Positions 26,159-37,600 of a stretch of 64,000 nucleotides of DNA are shown here, one piece after another. This DNA is from an uncultured Agathobaculum sp. (GTDB lineage: Bacteria > Bacillota > Clostridia > Oscillospirales > Butyricicoccaceae). The notes under the pieces were generated by a model. That model ran no database searches. It was given only the letters and a program-made list of their open reading frames with translations, and was not told the origin of the DNA. The DNA lies in the NCBI GenBank assembly GCA_934504345.1, contig CAKSVR010000002.1, forward strand, positions 1-64,000, given 5' to 3'. Position 1 is the first letter of the stretch. Each line of letters opens with the position of its first letter. Both the position numbers and the translations under genes were made by a program.

Positions 26159-27160
26159 ATGGATGATTATACGAGAGAAATGAAAATGACCTTTGTCAAC
26201 GTGGGCTACGGAGAGGCGATCCTGCTCGAATGCCCGGACGACAGCCGTCCGGACGGCGTGTTCCACGCGCTCATCGACGGCGGCGGCGCCAATCCCGATG
26301 AATTTGCCGACCGCTCCTCGGGCCGCATCCCCATCGCAGACTTTCTGACCGCACGCGGGCTGCATCGGCTCGACCTTGCCGTCAGCACCCACACGCACGA
26401 GGATCATATCTGCGGTCTGCTCCACGCCGCACAGCTTTACCCGCCTGCCATGCTCTGGCAGACACTTCCGCCCGCATTTTATCTCGGCCTGCATCCGCTG
26501 GATGTCCGGCAGGCGCGCACGCCGTCCGAGCGGCTGTTTTTGCAGGCGCTGAACGACTACATCTCGCTCTGCTTCCTCACCGAGCGGAACGGCGGCCGCA
26601 TCGAGATGCTGCACGCCGGAGCTGCGCGCACGCTCTGTCCCGGCCTGACGGCAAAGGTGCTCGCGCCGGATGAGGCCGATGCCGAGGCGCTCATGCAGTT
26701 CACGCGCGGGCTGTACGCCGAGCACGACAGCGAGGCGTTCCTCCGCCGGCTGGACGAGCTCGATGCCCGCATGAACAATTACAGCCTGATGCTGCTGCTG
26801 GATTTCTGCGGCACGCGCATCCTGCTGCCCGGCGACACCAACCGCGCAGGCTATGACAGCATTCCCGCCGAGGCGCTGGCTGCCCATCTGTTCAAGGTCG
26901 GCCACCACGGCCAGATAGATGGCGCAGATCAGGCGCTCATCGACTGCATCCGGCCCAAAGGCGTGGTCTGCTGTGCCTCCAGCGACCGGCGCTACAACAG
27001 CGCAAACCCGGACACCATGCGCCTGCTGCGCGAAAACGGCGCTTCGCTGTATTTTTCCGACTGTCCCGCCGTGGACGGCGAAAGCATCCCGCCGCACGCG
27101 GCGCTGGAATTTACCATCGGCATGAACGGCGCATGGCGCGCCCGTTATTTACCTGCATAG
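26159..27160 (+). CDS. Metallo-beta-lactamase-fold hydrolase, ComEC C-terminal-like
   Basis: A 333-residue cytosolic protein with an MBL fold. The zinc motif is HTHEDH (in LAVSTHTHEDHICGLLHA), with further ligands likely in LLPGDTNRAGYD and KVGHHGQIDGA. These spacings resemble the hydrolase domain of ComEC and stand-alone relatives rather than beta-lactamases. There is no signal peptide or membrane helix. It is embedded between permease and ATPase genes of a sugar importer, 6 bp after one and 16 bp before the other, so it is probably tied to the imported compound, perhaps opening a lactone or phosphodiester. The start is not certain: ATG codons at 26159 and 26180 are possible and neither has a strong ribosome site. 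Confidence 0.82.
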   Translation: MDDYTREMKMTFVNVGYGEAILLECPDDSRPDGVFHALIDGGGANPDEFADRSSGRIPIADFLTARGLHRLDLAVSTHTHEDHICGLLHAAQLYPPAMLWQTLPPAFYLGLHPLDVRQARTPSERLFLQALNDYISLCFLTERNGGRIEMLHAGAARTLCPGLTAKVLAPDEADAEALMQFTRGLYAEHDSEAFLRRLDELDARMNNYSLMLLLDFCGTRILLPGDTNRAGYDSIPAEALAAHLFKVGHHGQIDGADQALIDCIRPKGVVCCASSDRRYNSANPDTMRLLRENGASLYFSDCPAVDGESIPPHAALEFTIGMNGAWRARYLPA

Positions 27161-27176
27161 AGGAGGATGAGCCATC

Positions 27177-28355
<1,179 letters not shown>

Positions 28356-28390
28356 CTACATTTGCCTCTGTGTTTTCCAATCTCATATGC

Positions 28391-28425
28391 AAAAGCCTCC
28401 GACGAGCGATTCGTCGGCGGCTTTT
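28391..28425 (+). terminator. Terminator of the ABC importer operon
   Basis: AAAAGCC, then TCCGACGA, pairs with TCGTCGGC and GGCTTTT. It lies 36 bp after the ATPase stop and converges on sbcC. Confidence 0.85.
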
Positions 28426-28467
28426 GCCGTCTTGTGAACTATCCGCATCAGCATAATACACACAAGT

Positions 28468-31400
28468 TCATACCACAATCTCCACGCGGCTGCCGCCGGT
28501 CTTGTCCTTGGTGACACGGATCTGGCGGTCGATCTTCTCGCGCAGCTCGCTGATATGCGAAATGATGCCGACCAGCCGCTTTCCCTCGGTCAGGTCGCTC
28601 AGTGCGCGGATGGCCTGTGCCAGCGATTCCTCGTCGAGCGAACCGAAGCCCTCATCAACGAACATGGTGTCCAGCCTGATGCCGCCCGCTGCGGACTGAA
28701 TCTCGTCCGACAGGCCGAGCGCCAGCGACAGCGAAGCCTTGAACGACTCACCGCCCGACAGCGACTGCACGCTGCGCTCCGAGCCGTTGTAGTGGTCGAT
28801 GACATCCAGCTCCAGTCCGGTCTGGCTCTGGTGGTTTCCGGCGACACGGCGGCGTTTGAGCTCGTACTGCCCGCCCGACATGGTCAGCAGGCGCGTGTTC
28901 GCCCGCTGCAAAATACGGTCGAAAAACGTCATCTGGATATAGGTTTCCAGCGTGATCTTCTCCTTGCCGGACAGCTGGCCGTTGGCCGTACCAGCCAGCA
29001 GCTTGACCCAGCGGTAGCGCTCCTCGAGTGCCTGCAATTCGTCGGCACGCTTCCGCATTTTGCCGAGCGCATTTTTGTTGGTGTTCACGCGGGTCGAGAG
29101 CGTGCGGCGTTCCTCGCCCAGCGCCAGACGGCGGACGGTCAGTTCGCCCGCACGCGCGGTCAGTGCCTCGATGTCGAGCGCTTCACCGTTCTCCAGCAGC
29201 GAAACGAGCTGTTTTTCGTTGGATCGCAGCTCGAACAGTGTCTTTTCGCTGTCCGCAAGGGCTTTCTCCGCCGCCTTGTATGCCTTTTCGAGCATATCGA
29301 GCTCGTTCCCGAGCGTTCTCTCCTGCTGTTCCGCCGCCGCGGCATCGACGAACGAGAGCGTTTTGTGCAGCTTGGCCAGCTGTTCCTCGAGCGATGCTTT
29401 GCGGCTCTCCGCGCCGGACAGCGCCGCGCGTGCCGCGCCGATTTTCTGTGTCTGCACCTGTATTTCCTGCTCACGCTGCGGGATTTGGGTATCCAGCAGG
29501 CGTTTGCGCGCCAGCTTTTGCTCGATGGCTGACAGGACATCCGCACTGTCCTGCAAGCGCTGCTGCACCTCGTTCAGCGCGGCAGCGAGGCGCGCGGCGG
29601 TCTGTTCCGGCGGACAATCCGGCAGCAGCTCGGCCAGCTGGCCATGCAGCTTCTGCTCGAGCTGCTCCTGCTGTCCGCTCAGGCGGCTGTACGCATCTTT
29701 TTCCCTTGTGATGGTGTCCCGCAGCAGGTCGAGCGCCTCGTTCTGGCGCCCGAGCGCGTTCTCCTGCTGCTCAATGCGGCGGTTCAGCGCCGCACGGTCG
29801 GCCAGCCTGGTTTCCAGCGCGGAGAACTGCTGTGCAAGGTCATCGCTGACCTTTTTCGCCTCGGCGCGGTACACAGCCAGCTGTGCTTCAGCGGTTTCGA
29901 GCGCGGGCTTCTCCACACAGACGGCCAGCTGCTCGAGCATCTGCTGTTCCCGCATCCGGAGCGCCGTTTTCCGCTCTCCGGCGGCCTGACTGGCTTCCGA
30001 AGCAGCACGCTGCGCCGTGTCGCGCACCCGCTCGGCCTGCCGGAGCTCGTCCTCGGTCGGCGCTTCGCCGGGCAGCTTCGCCGGATTCGGATGGTGCACC
30101 GCACCGCACACCGGGCACGGCACGCCGTCCGTCAAATCCCGCGCGAGAATGCCCGCCTGTGCATCCAGAAAGGCGCGGCTGCACTGCGTATAAGCAGCGT
30201 TCGCCTCCTCGGCCCTGTCCTGTGCCTGCTTGTAGGCATTTTGCGCCGTTGCAAAATGCAAACGCGCCGTTTTGCAGTCGTTCAGCAGTTTCTCTATGGC
30301 ATCCAGCGCGGTTTCGCGTGCCTGTGCCTTTTCCTGCTCGGAGAGCAGCTTTGCCTTATCCGCATCCAGTCCTGCGGCCTGCCGGAGCGCTTCGCGGTCG
30401 GCCTGCAAGGCGGCTGTCTGCTGCGCGATGGTATCCGCGAGCGCGTTTTTCTCCGCTTCCCGCTCCCTTGCCTGCTTCTCGGCCTCGCTGAGCTGACGGG
30501 CATTGTATGCCTGCATCTGCACATCGTCCCGCAGAGCGGACAGCGCTTCACGGCGTGCGGTCTGCTCCTTCTGCGCCGACAGCGCCCGTTCTCTGTCCAC
30601 CTCGGCCTGTGCCAGAGGCTGCGCCTCCTGCTTCCATGCGGCCAGCTCCGCGCTCTGCCGCTGCTGCGTGTCCTCCTGCTCTTGCAGTTCGGTTTTCCTT
30701 TCTGTTATCTCGCCGGTGAGCTCGGACAGCGTGCGGCTGATATTGTCCAGCTCCCGATAGCGCGGCTTCTCGGCTTCCAGCGCGGTCAGCGCACGGCGCA
30801 GCTCTTCCTGACGGGGCAGCCCGGCCTGTTCGGCCTCCCATGCGGTCTGTGCCGCCGTGAGCTTCTCGCGCTGCTGTGTCTGTGCCCTGCGGTTTTCCTC
30901 CAGCCCGGCGCGGGCTTTGTCCTGCTCACCGGCTCTGCCGATCAGCTTGGCAACGGCGCTGTTTTCCTCGTCCAGCTGCGCCATCTGCTGTTCGCAGCGC
31001 TCATCCGCCTGTTCATCCTGCTCGATCAGCGCATTTACGAGCGCAACGATGTCCTCGAACGGCATTTCGCCCTGTTTCGCCTGTTCGGCCTTAGGAAAAT
31101 GCACCAGATCGTCCTCGGCGCACACGATGCCGTCAATGTACTGCTGCACGCTGCTGCGGACGGCCTCGCACTGCGATCTCAGGGCATTGGAGGCTCTGCC
31201 CAGCTTTTCCTGCAAAACGGCATAGTACCGGGTCTTGAATATCTCGCGGAAAATCTCCTGCCGCTTTTGCGTACCCGCCATGATAAGGCGGTAAAAATCG
31301 CCCTGTGCGATCATGGCGATCTGGGAGAACTGCGCCTGATCCAGTCCGATGATCTGTTTGATCTCGGCATCGACCTCGGCGGGCTTGTCCACCACGCGCT

Positions 31401-31764
31401 CATCCGGCATCGTGAGCCGGACTTCCTTTTTCTGCATCACCAGCTTGTCGCCGCGCTTGGCCGGGCGCAGATATTCCGGGCTGCGGTATACCGTATAGGT
31501 CTTTCCCGCATAGGAGAATACCAGCTCGACAAAGGTCGGCGTGCTGTCCTCGGCGTACTTGGAGCGCAGCGTTTCCGGTGTGCGGCGCTCGCCGCTCGCC
31601 CGGCCGTACAGTGCGTAGGTAATGGCATCGAAGATCGTGGTCTTGCCCGCGCCGGTGTCGCCGGTGATAAGGTACAGACCCTTTGCGCCCAGCTGTGCAA
31701 GGTCGAGCTCGGTCGTGCCGGCATACGGCCCGAATGCGGATAACGTCAGTTTCAGCGGCCTCAT
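28468..31764 (-). CDS. sbcC: SbcC, SMC-like ATPase of the SbcCD nuclease
   Basis: A 1,098-residue SbcC (Rad50 relative). The N-terminal Walker A is ITGDTGAGKTTIFDAITYAL. Long coiled coils occupy about residues 180-950. The zinc hook CPVC sits midway in DGVPCPVCGAVHHPN and joins two molecules. The C-terminal signature is SLSGGESFKASLSLALGLS and Walker B is MFVDEGFGSLDEES. With SbcD it opens DNA hairpins and trims blocked double-strand ends. It overlaps sbcD by 4 bp. This activity bears on the many palindromes in the window. Confidence 0.96.
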   Translation of the reverse strand: MRPLKLTLSAFGPYAGTTELDLAQLGAKGLYLITGDTGAGKTTIFDAITYALYGRASGERRTPETLRSKYAEDSTPTFVELVFSYAGKTYTVYRSPEYLRPAKRGDKLVMQKKEVRLTMPDERVVDKPAEVDAEIKQIIGLDQAQFSQIAMIAQGDFYRLIMAGTQKRQEIFREIFKTRYYAVLQEKLGRASNALRSQCEAVRSSVQQYIDGIVCAEDDLVHFPKAEQAKQGEMPFEDIVALVNALIEQDEQADERCEQQMAQLDEENSAVAKLIGRAGEQDKARAGLEENRRAQTQQREKLTAAQTAWEAEQAGLPRQEELRRALTALEAEKPRYRELDNISRTLSELTGEITERKTELQEQEDTQQRQSAELAAWKQEAQPLAQAEVDRERALSAQKEQTARREALSALRDDVQMQAYNARQLSEAEKQAREREAEKNALADTIAQQTAALQADREALRQAAGLDADKAKLLSEQEKAQARETALDAIEKLLNDCKTARLHFATAQNAYKQAQDRAEEANAAYTQCSRAFLDAQAGILARDLTDGVPCPVCGAVHHPNPAKLPGEAPTEDELRQAERVRDTAQRAASEASQAAGERKTALRMREQQMLEQLAVCVEKPALETAEAQLAVYRAEAKKVSDDLAQQFSALETRLADRAALNRRIEQQENALGRQNEALDLLRDTITREKDAYSRLSGQQEQLEQKLHGQLAELLPDCPPEQTAARLAAALNEVQQRLQDSADVLSAIEQKLARKRLLDTQIPQREQEIQVQTQKIGAARAALSGAESRKASLEEQLAKLHKTLSFVDAAAAEQQERTLGNELDMLEKAYKAAEKALADSEKTLFELRSNEKQLVSLLENGEALDIEALTARAGELTVRRLALGEERRTLSTRVNTNKNALGKMRKRADELQALEERYRWVKLLAGTANGQLSGKEKITLETYIQMTFFDRILQRANTRLLTMSGGQYELKRRRVAGNHQSQTGLELDVIDHYNGSERSVQSLSGGESFKASLSLALGLSDEIQSAAGGIRLDTMFVDEGFGSLDEESLAQAIRALSDLTEGKRLVGIISHISELREKIDRQIRVTKDKTGGSRVEIVV

Positions 31765-32912
31765 TCCTGTCCCTCCCAGATGTCCTCGATCATTTTCTGT
31801 GCGAACTGCTGCTGTTCCTCGTTCATCGGCAGGCCGTTCTGCTGTTCGTAGAACTCCTCGAGCAGCATGAGCGGCGTTTTGCGTTCCATCTCCTCCGCGC
31901 CCTGCACAACGGTGCTCGAACGGGTGCGGGTGTTGTCGTAGCTCAGCAGCAGCAGATTGCGGTACACCGCACGCAGCTTGCCGATGGCGTTGGGAATGTC
32001 GTCCTCGTCGGTCAGCGTGATGTGAATATAGTCGTCCTGCCAGCTCGTGCCGTCGTAAAAGCTGTGCAGCATGATTTCATTATAGGTGCCGCGCAGCTCG
32101 ACCATATCGCGCATGGGTGTCAGCGGCCGTGTGGATACGCGCACCGTGCCCTTTTCCTCCAGCTCCACGACCGTCACCGACTTGCGGTGATGCGCCTCGG
32201 AGAACGAGTATTTGAGCGGCGTGCCGCAGTAGCGGACGGTTTCGCGGCCGACCTTCTGCGGGCCGTGGATGTGGCCGAGCGCTGCATAATCGAATGCATC
32301 GAACACGCACGCCTCTACATTGTCCGTGCCGCCCACCGAGAGCTCCTCAGAGTCCGAGCGGTCGGGCTGTTCGCTTCCGGCTGTGACGAACTGGTGCGTC
32401 ACCAGCACATTACGGCGGTCGGTGTCCACCTCAGCCGCCTCGAGGACTGCCGCCATCGCATCCGTGTAGGACGTAATCTCGCGCTCCGGAAAAAAGCGGC
32501 GCACATGGGCGGGCTTGAGGAACGGCAGCAGGTAAATATCCACCGGGCCGTATGCATCGGTCAGTGTCAGCGGTGTGAGCGTGCCGTCGTACACCGGTGC
32601 GATGTGGACACCGCTCTTTTCCATCAGCCGGCCGCCAAACGACAGCCGTTCGGGCGAATCGTGGTTGCCGCTGATAAGGCAGGTCTGCAGCGGGCGTTTG
32701 GACAGCTCGACCAGAAAATCATCCAGCAGGCGCACCGCCTCGGCAGACGGCACGGATTTGTCGTAAACATCGCCCGCAATGAGCACGGCCTCGGGCGCTT
32801 CCTCGTCGATGATGCCGAGGATCTCCTGCAGGATGTATCGCTGATCCTCCAGCATGGAGGCCTCGTGGACCTTTTTGCCCAAATGCAGATCGGAAAGATG
32901 TATGAGCTTCAT
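31761..32912 (-). CDS. sbcD: SbcD, Mre11-like nuclease of SbcCD
   Basis: A 383-residue metallophosphoesterase with the full motif set: HLSDLHLGK, AGDVYDKS, GNHDSPE, VTHQFV and ALGHIHGPQ. It supplies the nuclease activity of SbcCD. The ATG is preceded by AAAGGACA-type sequence (GGA 6 nt away). Its coding end overlaps the sbcC start (ATGA), so the two subunits are translated together. The upstream region holds a terminator-associated repeat, so its promoter is probably close to the gene; I could not identify it. Confidence 0.95.
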   Translation of the reverse strand: MKLIHLSDLHLGKKVHEASMLEDQRYILQEILGIIDEEAPEAVLIAGDVYDKSVPSAEAVRLLDDFLVELSKRPLQTCLISGNHDSPERLSFGGRLMEKSGVHIAPVYDGTLTPLTLTDAYGPVDIYLLPFLKPAHVRRFFPEREITSYTDAMAAVLEAAEVDTDRRNVLVTHQFVTAGSEQPDRSDSEELSVGGTDNVEACVFDAFDYAALGHIHGPQKVGRETVRYCGTPLKYSFSEAHHRKSVTVVELEEKGTVRVSTRPLTPMRDMVELRGTYNEIMLHSFYDGTSWQDDYIHITLTDEDDIPNAIGKLRAVYRNLLLLSYDNTRTRSSTVVQGAEEMERKTPLMLLEEFYEQQNGLPMNEEQQQFAQKMIEDIWEGQE

Positions 32913-32958
32913 AGAGATGTCCTTTCTATGGAAAAGCAGATAGGAAAAAAGCCTCTTC

Positions 32959-33176
32959 AGGCTGTCGCGAAACTACAGTTTCGCCGACAAGCAGGAACGG
33001 ACCGTAGGCCGTTCCAAAGTCGTCCAAAAGTTCCCATACGGAAACTTTTTCCCTCTTAAGGTATAAAAACCGAGATACACGCTCCCGGTTTTTATGAATT
33101 TGCAAAGCAAATTCTATTTAACGCGCGCTGCCGCGCGATATGATAATTGGTTCAATACCGACTTTTTTGACAAACT
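32959..33176. repeat. Terminator-associated element, copy 1 (218 bp)
   Basis: It starts AGGCTGTCGCGAAACT and ends GACTTTTTTGACAAACT. It matches 50441-50696 closely, including GAACGGACCGTAGGCCGTTC and TTCTATTTAACGCGCGCTGC. The ends are imperfect inverses (AG-TGTC against GACA-CT). It sits in the 500-bp gap between sbcD and the HTH gene, which holds no other gene. Confidence 0.75.
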
Positions 33177-33177
33177 G

Positions 33178-33203
33178 CGCCTCTTTTATTTACAAAAGAG
33201 GCG
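33178..33203. terminator. Hairpin next to element copy 1
   Basis: CGCCTCTTTT and AAAAGAGGCG pair around TATTTA. On the minus strand the hairpin is cut off from a T-run found beyond the element (AAGAGGC then TTTTTT, 32945-32957). Confidence 0.65.
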
Positions 33204-33412
33204 TATCGGATTGGTTCTCCCTTTTCGACAGGAGATTTACACCCTCAGTATAGCACGGTGCGGCGGCCCGCACAAGTCCCGTTCTCCAAATCATTCCAAT
33301 ATTACAGTTATGTTGCAGAGTAAACTTTTCCTTGTATTTCGACCGATTCCGTGCTATGCTGTAATATCCCGCCGAGGGAAAAATAAAACAGCTAAACGGA
33401 GGCGTATACAGT

Positions 33413-33763
33413 ATGGTACCGATCTCGATCGATGCAAAGGCTACCGGTGAGAACATCAAACGGCTGCGTAAAGCGCACGGCTACACCGTCGCTCAGCTCG
33501 CTGAAGAACTGGGCTTCTCCGCACCGCAGGCTGTCTACCACTGGCAGAAAGGCAAGTCTACGCCCAGCCTCGATAATCTGGGCATACTCAGCTATCTGTT
33601 CCACGAACCGGTAGATAACATCCTCGTCTGGCATAACGCCGGCGCTCAGGCTCCCGCTTCTCACTCTCCGGAACTCAATATCGTTCGCGAGCAGCAGGCA
33701 GATGCCTGCTGCTCTGTTATTTCCCGGGATTTTTCGCGGTCTGCCGATCGATATGCCGCTTGA
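33413..33763 (+). CDS. Small XRE-family helix-turn-helix regulator
   Basis: A 116-residue DNA-binding protein. Residues 12-66 form an HTH_3/XRE domain (ENIKRLRKAHGYTVAQLAEE; APQAVYHWQKGKSTPSLDNL). No effector or membrane domain follows; the tail is short and low in predicted structure. An AAACGGAGG-like ribosome site lies about 10 nt before the ATG. It is isolated between two repeat elements. Its target is unknown; self-regulation is the usual default. The last 25 codons show no known motif and could be repeat-derived sequence. Confidence 0.82.
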   Translation: MVPISIDAKATGENIKRLRKAHGYTVAQLAEELGFSAPQAVYHWQKGKSTPSLDNLGILSYLFHEPVDNILVWHNAGAQAPASHSPELNIVREQQADACCSVISRDFSRSADRYAA

Positions 33764-33898
33764 TGGCCGACATCGCTCGGCATTGCCGCGCCGGACAATC
33801 TTTCGCCGGCGGCAGGGACGTTTTTTGCGTTTTTGCAGGCACATATGGAGGATTTTTGCGCTGTATGATTTGCAGCAGTTCCGTTTGGAAAACGAAGA

Positions 33899-34345
33899 AA
33901 CGGCGCTCCCGCCGCGCAGGCGCACAAGAGGGGTAGACACCTACGGTTTCTACCCCTTTTGTGAATCTCCCCGTTTCCCTTTGGTGCAGCCTCGCGAACG
34001 GGCCTTACGGCCCTACTTCATAAGTAACTCGCATATAGGAACGGGTATCGGCTGACGTTTTCCGCATAGTCGTGGAGTTATCGCGGCAGATTGCACTGGT
34101 TTTGCGTAAAGGCAGTGTAGCAGAGCTCTAACGGCTTGAGCGTAGCCGAAAGAGGAATGGTCGGCGTTCAGCCGAGCCTACGAGCTGGTAACGGTACTGC
34201 CGTTCTCCTTTTTCGGTCCCACCTCTAAGTAGGAACGCTTGCGTTCCGTCGCTCCGAGGTATCCCAAAAGGGAAAAGGGGAGCTTCCTAAGAGGGTGGAA
34301 AACCGTAGGTTGTCTACCCTCTTAGGCCCCGCGCGGGAGCGCCGT
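33899..34345. repeat. 447-bp element with inverted termini, copy B
   Basis: Ends are inverse copies: AACGGCGCTCCC at 33899 and GGGAGCGCCGTT at 34334-34345. Next in are AAGAGGGGTAGACACCTACG on the left and its inverse on the right. The inner stem is GGGGTAG/CTACCCC where copy A has GGAAGGG/CCCTTCC. The core at 33988-34268 matches copy A. Together with 33764-33898, in which I see nothing, it fills most of an 889-bp gene-free gap. Confidence 0.75.
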
Positions 34346-34376
34346 TCTCACGCACCTCGCGTGCACCGGGATATTC

Positions 34377-34459
34377 TTTTGCACAAGGGTTATCCACAGC
34401 CTGTTGATAACCCCTGTGTATTGTGTACAGATTTTTTGCCGCTCCACAGGTTTTGCACA
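34377..34459. promoter_or_regulatory. Cluster of DnaA-box matches
   Basis: TTTTGCACA at 34377-34385, TTATCCACA at 34390-34398 and TTTTGCACA at 34451-34459 all fit TTWTNCACA. A near match, TTATCAACA, lies on the minus strand at 34402-34410, inverted relative to the second. The last box overlaps the -35 of the promoter at 34453. Confidence 0.6.
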
Positions 34460-34480
34460 GTCTTTTCCCGCCTGTATAAA
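34453..34480 (+). promoter_or_regulatory. Putative promoter overlapping a DnaA box
   Basis: TTGCAC (34453-34458), a 16-bp spacer and TATAAA (34475-34480). A second candidate is the extended -10 TGCTATGAT at 34547-34555. Either would serve the giant surface protein, which starts at 34653 after AAGGAGG. Confidence 0.4.
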
Positions 34481-34652
34481 TAGAGGTGCATTTCATGTCA
34501 AAATTACCGCATTTCGTGAGGCATTCTCCTGTCATTCGATGGTAAGTGCTATGATATAGAGGCAGTATTCTGTAAACATATCCGCTTTGGGCGGTGAGGG
34601 GATTTTCCCCTTTCTCTGCACCCGCCCTGAGAGGGAAAAGGAGGAATAAACC

Positions 34653-37600
34653 ATGAAATTCAAACGCGGTATCAGCCTTGCACTCGCACTGGCGATCCTG
34701 TCCGGCATGGGCGGCCCGCTGAACATCCGCGCAGCGGCGGCGGATGCGGGCAGCTCCGGCAGCTCGGACGCGCTGGCAGCGCTTGGTATTGACACCAGCA
34801 AGGTGCCGGACGGCTTTGACCAGTCCGACAAGGAAAGCAATCCGTACGGTCGAAAAACGATGGCCGTAACACCGGTGTACGAGCTGTACACGGTAGGTCT
34901 GGCTCAGGATGCGCTGGCTCAGTACGATAAAACAATCGAACTCAAAGGCAAGCAGGATCTCCAGACCGGCACCAACAAAACAAAGCACGAAAAAGAAACC
35001 CCCAAAAACACGCTGACCAGTGTTCTGTACGGTGATAACGACACCCAATCCAAGGATGCGTCGGCTTTGCTCGGCAACACCGACGCTCAGCGGACTTCTA
35101 ATCTCGGCAAAGGCACCACCACCACGACCGGCAATTATACGACGATTTCGACCGGTTCGGCTGACAGTGCTGGAAAGTACGCCGCCAAGGACTATCTGAC
35201 CGGCATCAACAACGCCTCGACCGACCTCGGCAATGGCTTCGCCATGTCCTCTGTGGCGGCAGGCAGCTTTACCACCAAGGACAGCGTACAGTCCGACCAG
35301 ATCGCCATGGTCTATGCGACCGATTACAGCGCGAACAGCGGCCTGTATCTGCGCTTCGGTGATGCGAAAACCGGCGATTTCGGCGACCCGATCGAGCTGC
35401 TCGGCAAGGACAAGCAGCTCGGCAACCCCGACCTCGTGGATAACAGCGCAGAAGGCTCCGGCGAAAAGGTAGAGAACTTTGCAGAGAATCCCTACCAGCT
35501 GAAAAACTACTTACAGGTTGCCACCGGCGACTGGAACGGCGACGGCTACGATGAAGTTGCAGTCTATGTTCCGGAGGTTGGCAACTCCCGCATTGAGTTT
35601 TACGCCCACAAATCCGGCGATCTCACCAGCCCTGCCAACTGGAGTCTTGCATGGACGTATTACTTCAAAGAGGATAATGTTGTTTCCAACATGATCTCCA
35701 TTGTCAGCGGCGATGTGAACCGCGACGGCATTGACGACCTCGCCTGCACATGGGGCTATTACTATGGCCCGAATCTGAACAAGGGCTCGCGCGCAGTCGT
35801 TATGTTCGGTGCGACCGGCACGGATATGCTTGCCCATGGTCAGGAATTTTCGCTGGTTTCCGGCAGCAGCAACCTCGTGCGTGCATCGTTCGCGTTCGGC
35901 GACCTGACCGGCGGCGGCGACACGCTGATCTTGTGCGCCCAGTCGGATGCCGACCTCAAGGCCAACAAGCCGAATACGCGCTATGTTGCGCTGTATAACT
36001 GGGACGGCAAGGAATTTACGGCCAACAATCTCTCCAAGAACTTTGACCTGTTCGAAACAACGAAGGACGAGAACACCGGCGAAGTGTCTTTCGTGAACAC
36101 CGAAATGGGAAGAAACGGTCGTACCACAACCGATCCGGTATTCCACTCTCTGCCGCTGTGCCCGGCCAACACGGCCATCATCCCGCGCTCGATGAGCGAC
36201 CAGGAGGGCACCACCGACCTGCTGTACTTCGACAGCCTTATCATCAGCGTGGATGAAAAAGCCGGTCTGGTCATCAAGCAGGCCCGCGACAACATGGACG
36301 GTATGCCCGGCAAAACCGGCAAGGACTACGTTGAGTACAGTGCCGCTGCCGGTGCTGTTACCGGCTACAACAGCGCCGGTACGCTGTTCACCCTGACACA
36401 GGTTGTAGCGAACAGTACCGAAAACACTGCGGAACAGTATACGACTACCGGCAAAATCACTGTGCCGAACTATGTTCAGGAATCTTACTACAAGAACTGG
36501 TTCCATAAGCTCATCAGGAAGAGATCCTACCGCTGGGTACAGAAAGGAACCAAAGAAATCGATGGTACCCTCACCCACAACGAGAAGTACACCCAGCGTT
36601 TCGCCGGTCAGACCTCGCGCGTAATGCTCGACCTGTACGGCACAGGCGGCACGAAGTGCCAGAGCACAACTGTCAACAGCTCCTACGCGCTGTGCCTTGC
36701 CAACACGGATAACGACACCAGCTACATGGAGTACACCGGCAACCACTACTTCACCTACTCCGACCCGCAGGTGCTGGCTGTGCTGGCTTCTCCCCCGTAT
36801 TTCTCTGACCTGCTCGGCCGAAATGACCTTTCGGGCAACTATGCCGAGTCCACCACCTCCTACGAGAGCTCCACGGGCACCGGCAGCTCGAAGGTTTCGT
36901 CCAGCACGATCTCTATCGGTGCGTATGTATCCTTTGAGCAGGAATTTTCCGTATTCGGCGTGAAGATCGGTCAGGCTGAGGCAGAAGCCCAGTACACCGC
37001 AGGCTTCACCTATGAAACCGAGGATACCTCCAGCATCGAGCAGAGCGTCACCTATAACGCGACCTCCGGCGAGGATGAGGTAGCATTCTACTCCATCCCG
37101 ATGGAGATTTACGTCTACAATTCCTATGTTGCAGACCCGAACGAAAAGAGCGGCTACAAAAAGATCACCTCCACCGTTACCATCCCGCACGAGGCGACGA
37201 TAAAGCTGCTCAGCCTGTCCGATTACGAAGCCATCGCTGAGGATTACAGTGTCCTGCCGAGCATTTCCGGCAGCGTGCTGACACACACCATCGGCGACCC
37301 GTCCACTTATCCGACCGTCGATGAAGCCGGCAAATACAGCGGCGCATATCTTTCGAGCGGCGTTGCCAAGTCGGTCGGCTATACCGATAAGGACGGCGGC
37401 AACTCCATTACCCAGTCTATCTCGTTCACCAAGGAAGCCGCAAAATCCTACACCACCAGCAACTCCATCGAAACCAAGGCCGGTGCTGGCGCAGGCGGTC
37501 TTACCGTAGGCGTTGTAGCCGGTTCGGAGAGCTCTGCCGGTCAGGTACAGATCACTACCGAGGGCAGCACCGTCACCGGCGATCTTCAGGATATGCCGAT

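Noticed and set aside
29644..31743. Open frame of 699 codons antisense to sbcC
   Set aside because: Shadow of a coiled-coil region; SbcC has all its motifs on the other strand.
34377..34459. Chromosomal origin (oriC)
   Set aside because: DnaA boxes are present but there is no dnaA, dnaN or AT-rich unwinding region nearby; a regulatory or titration site is more likely.
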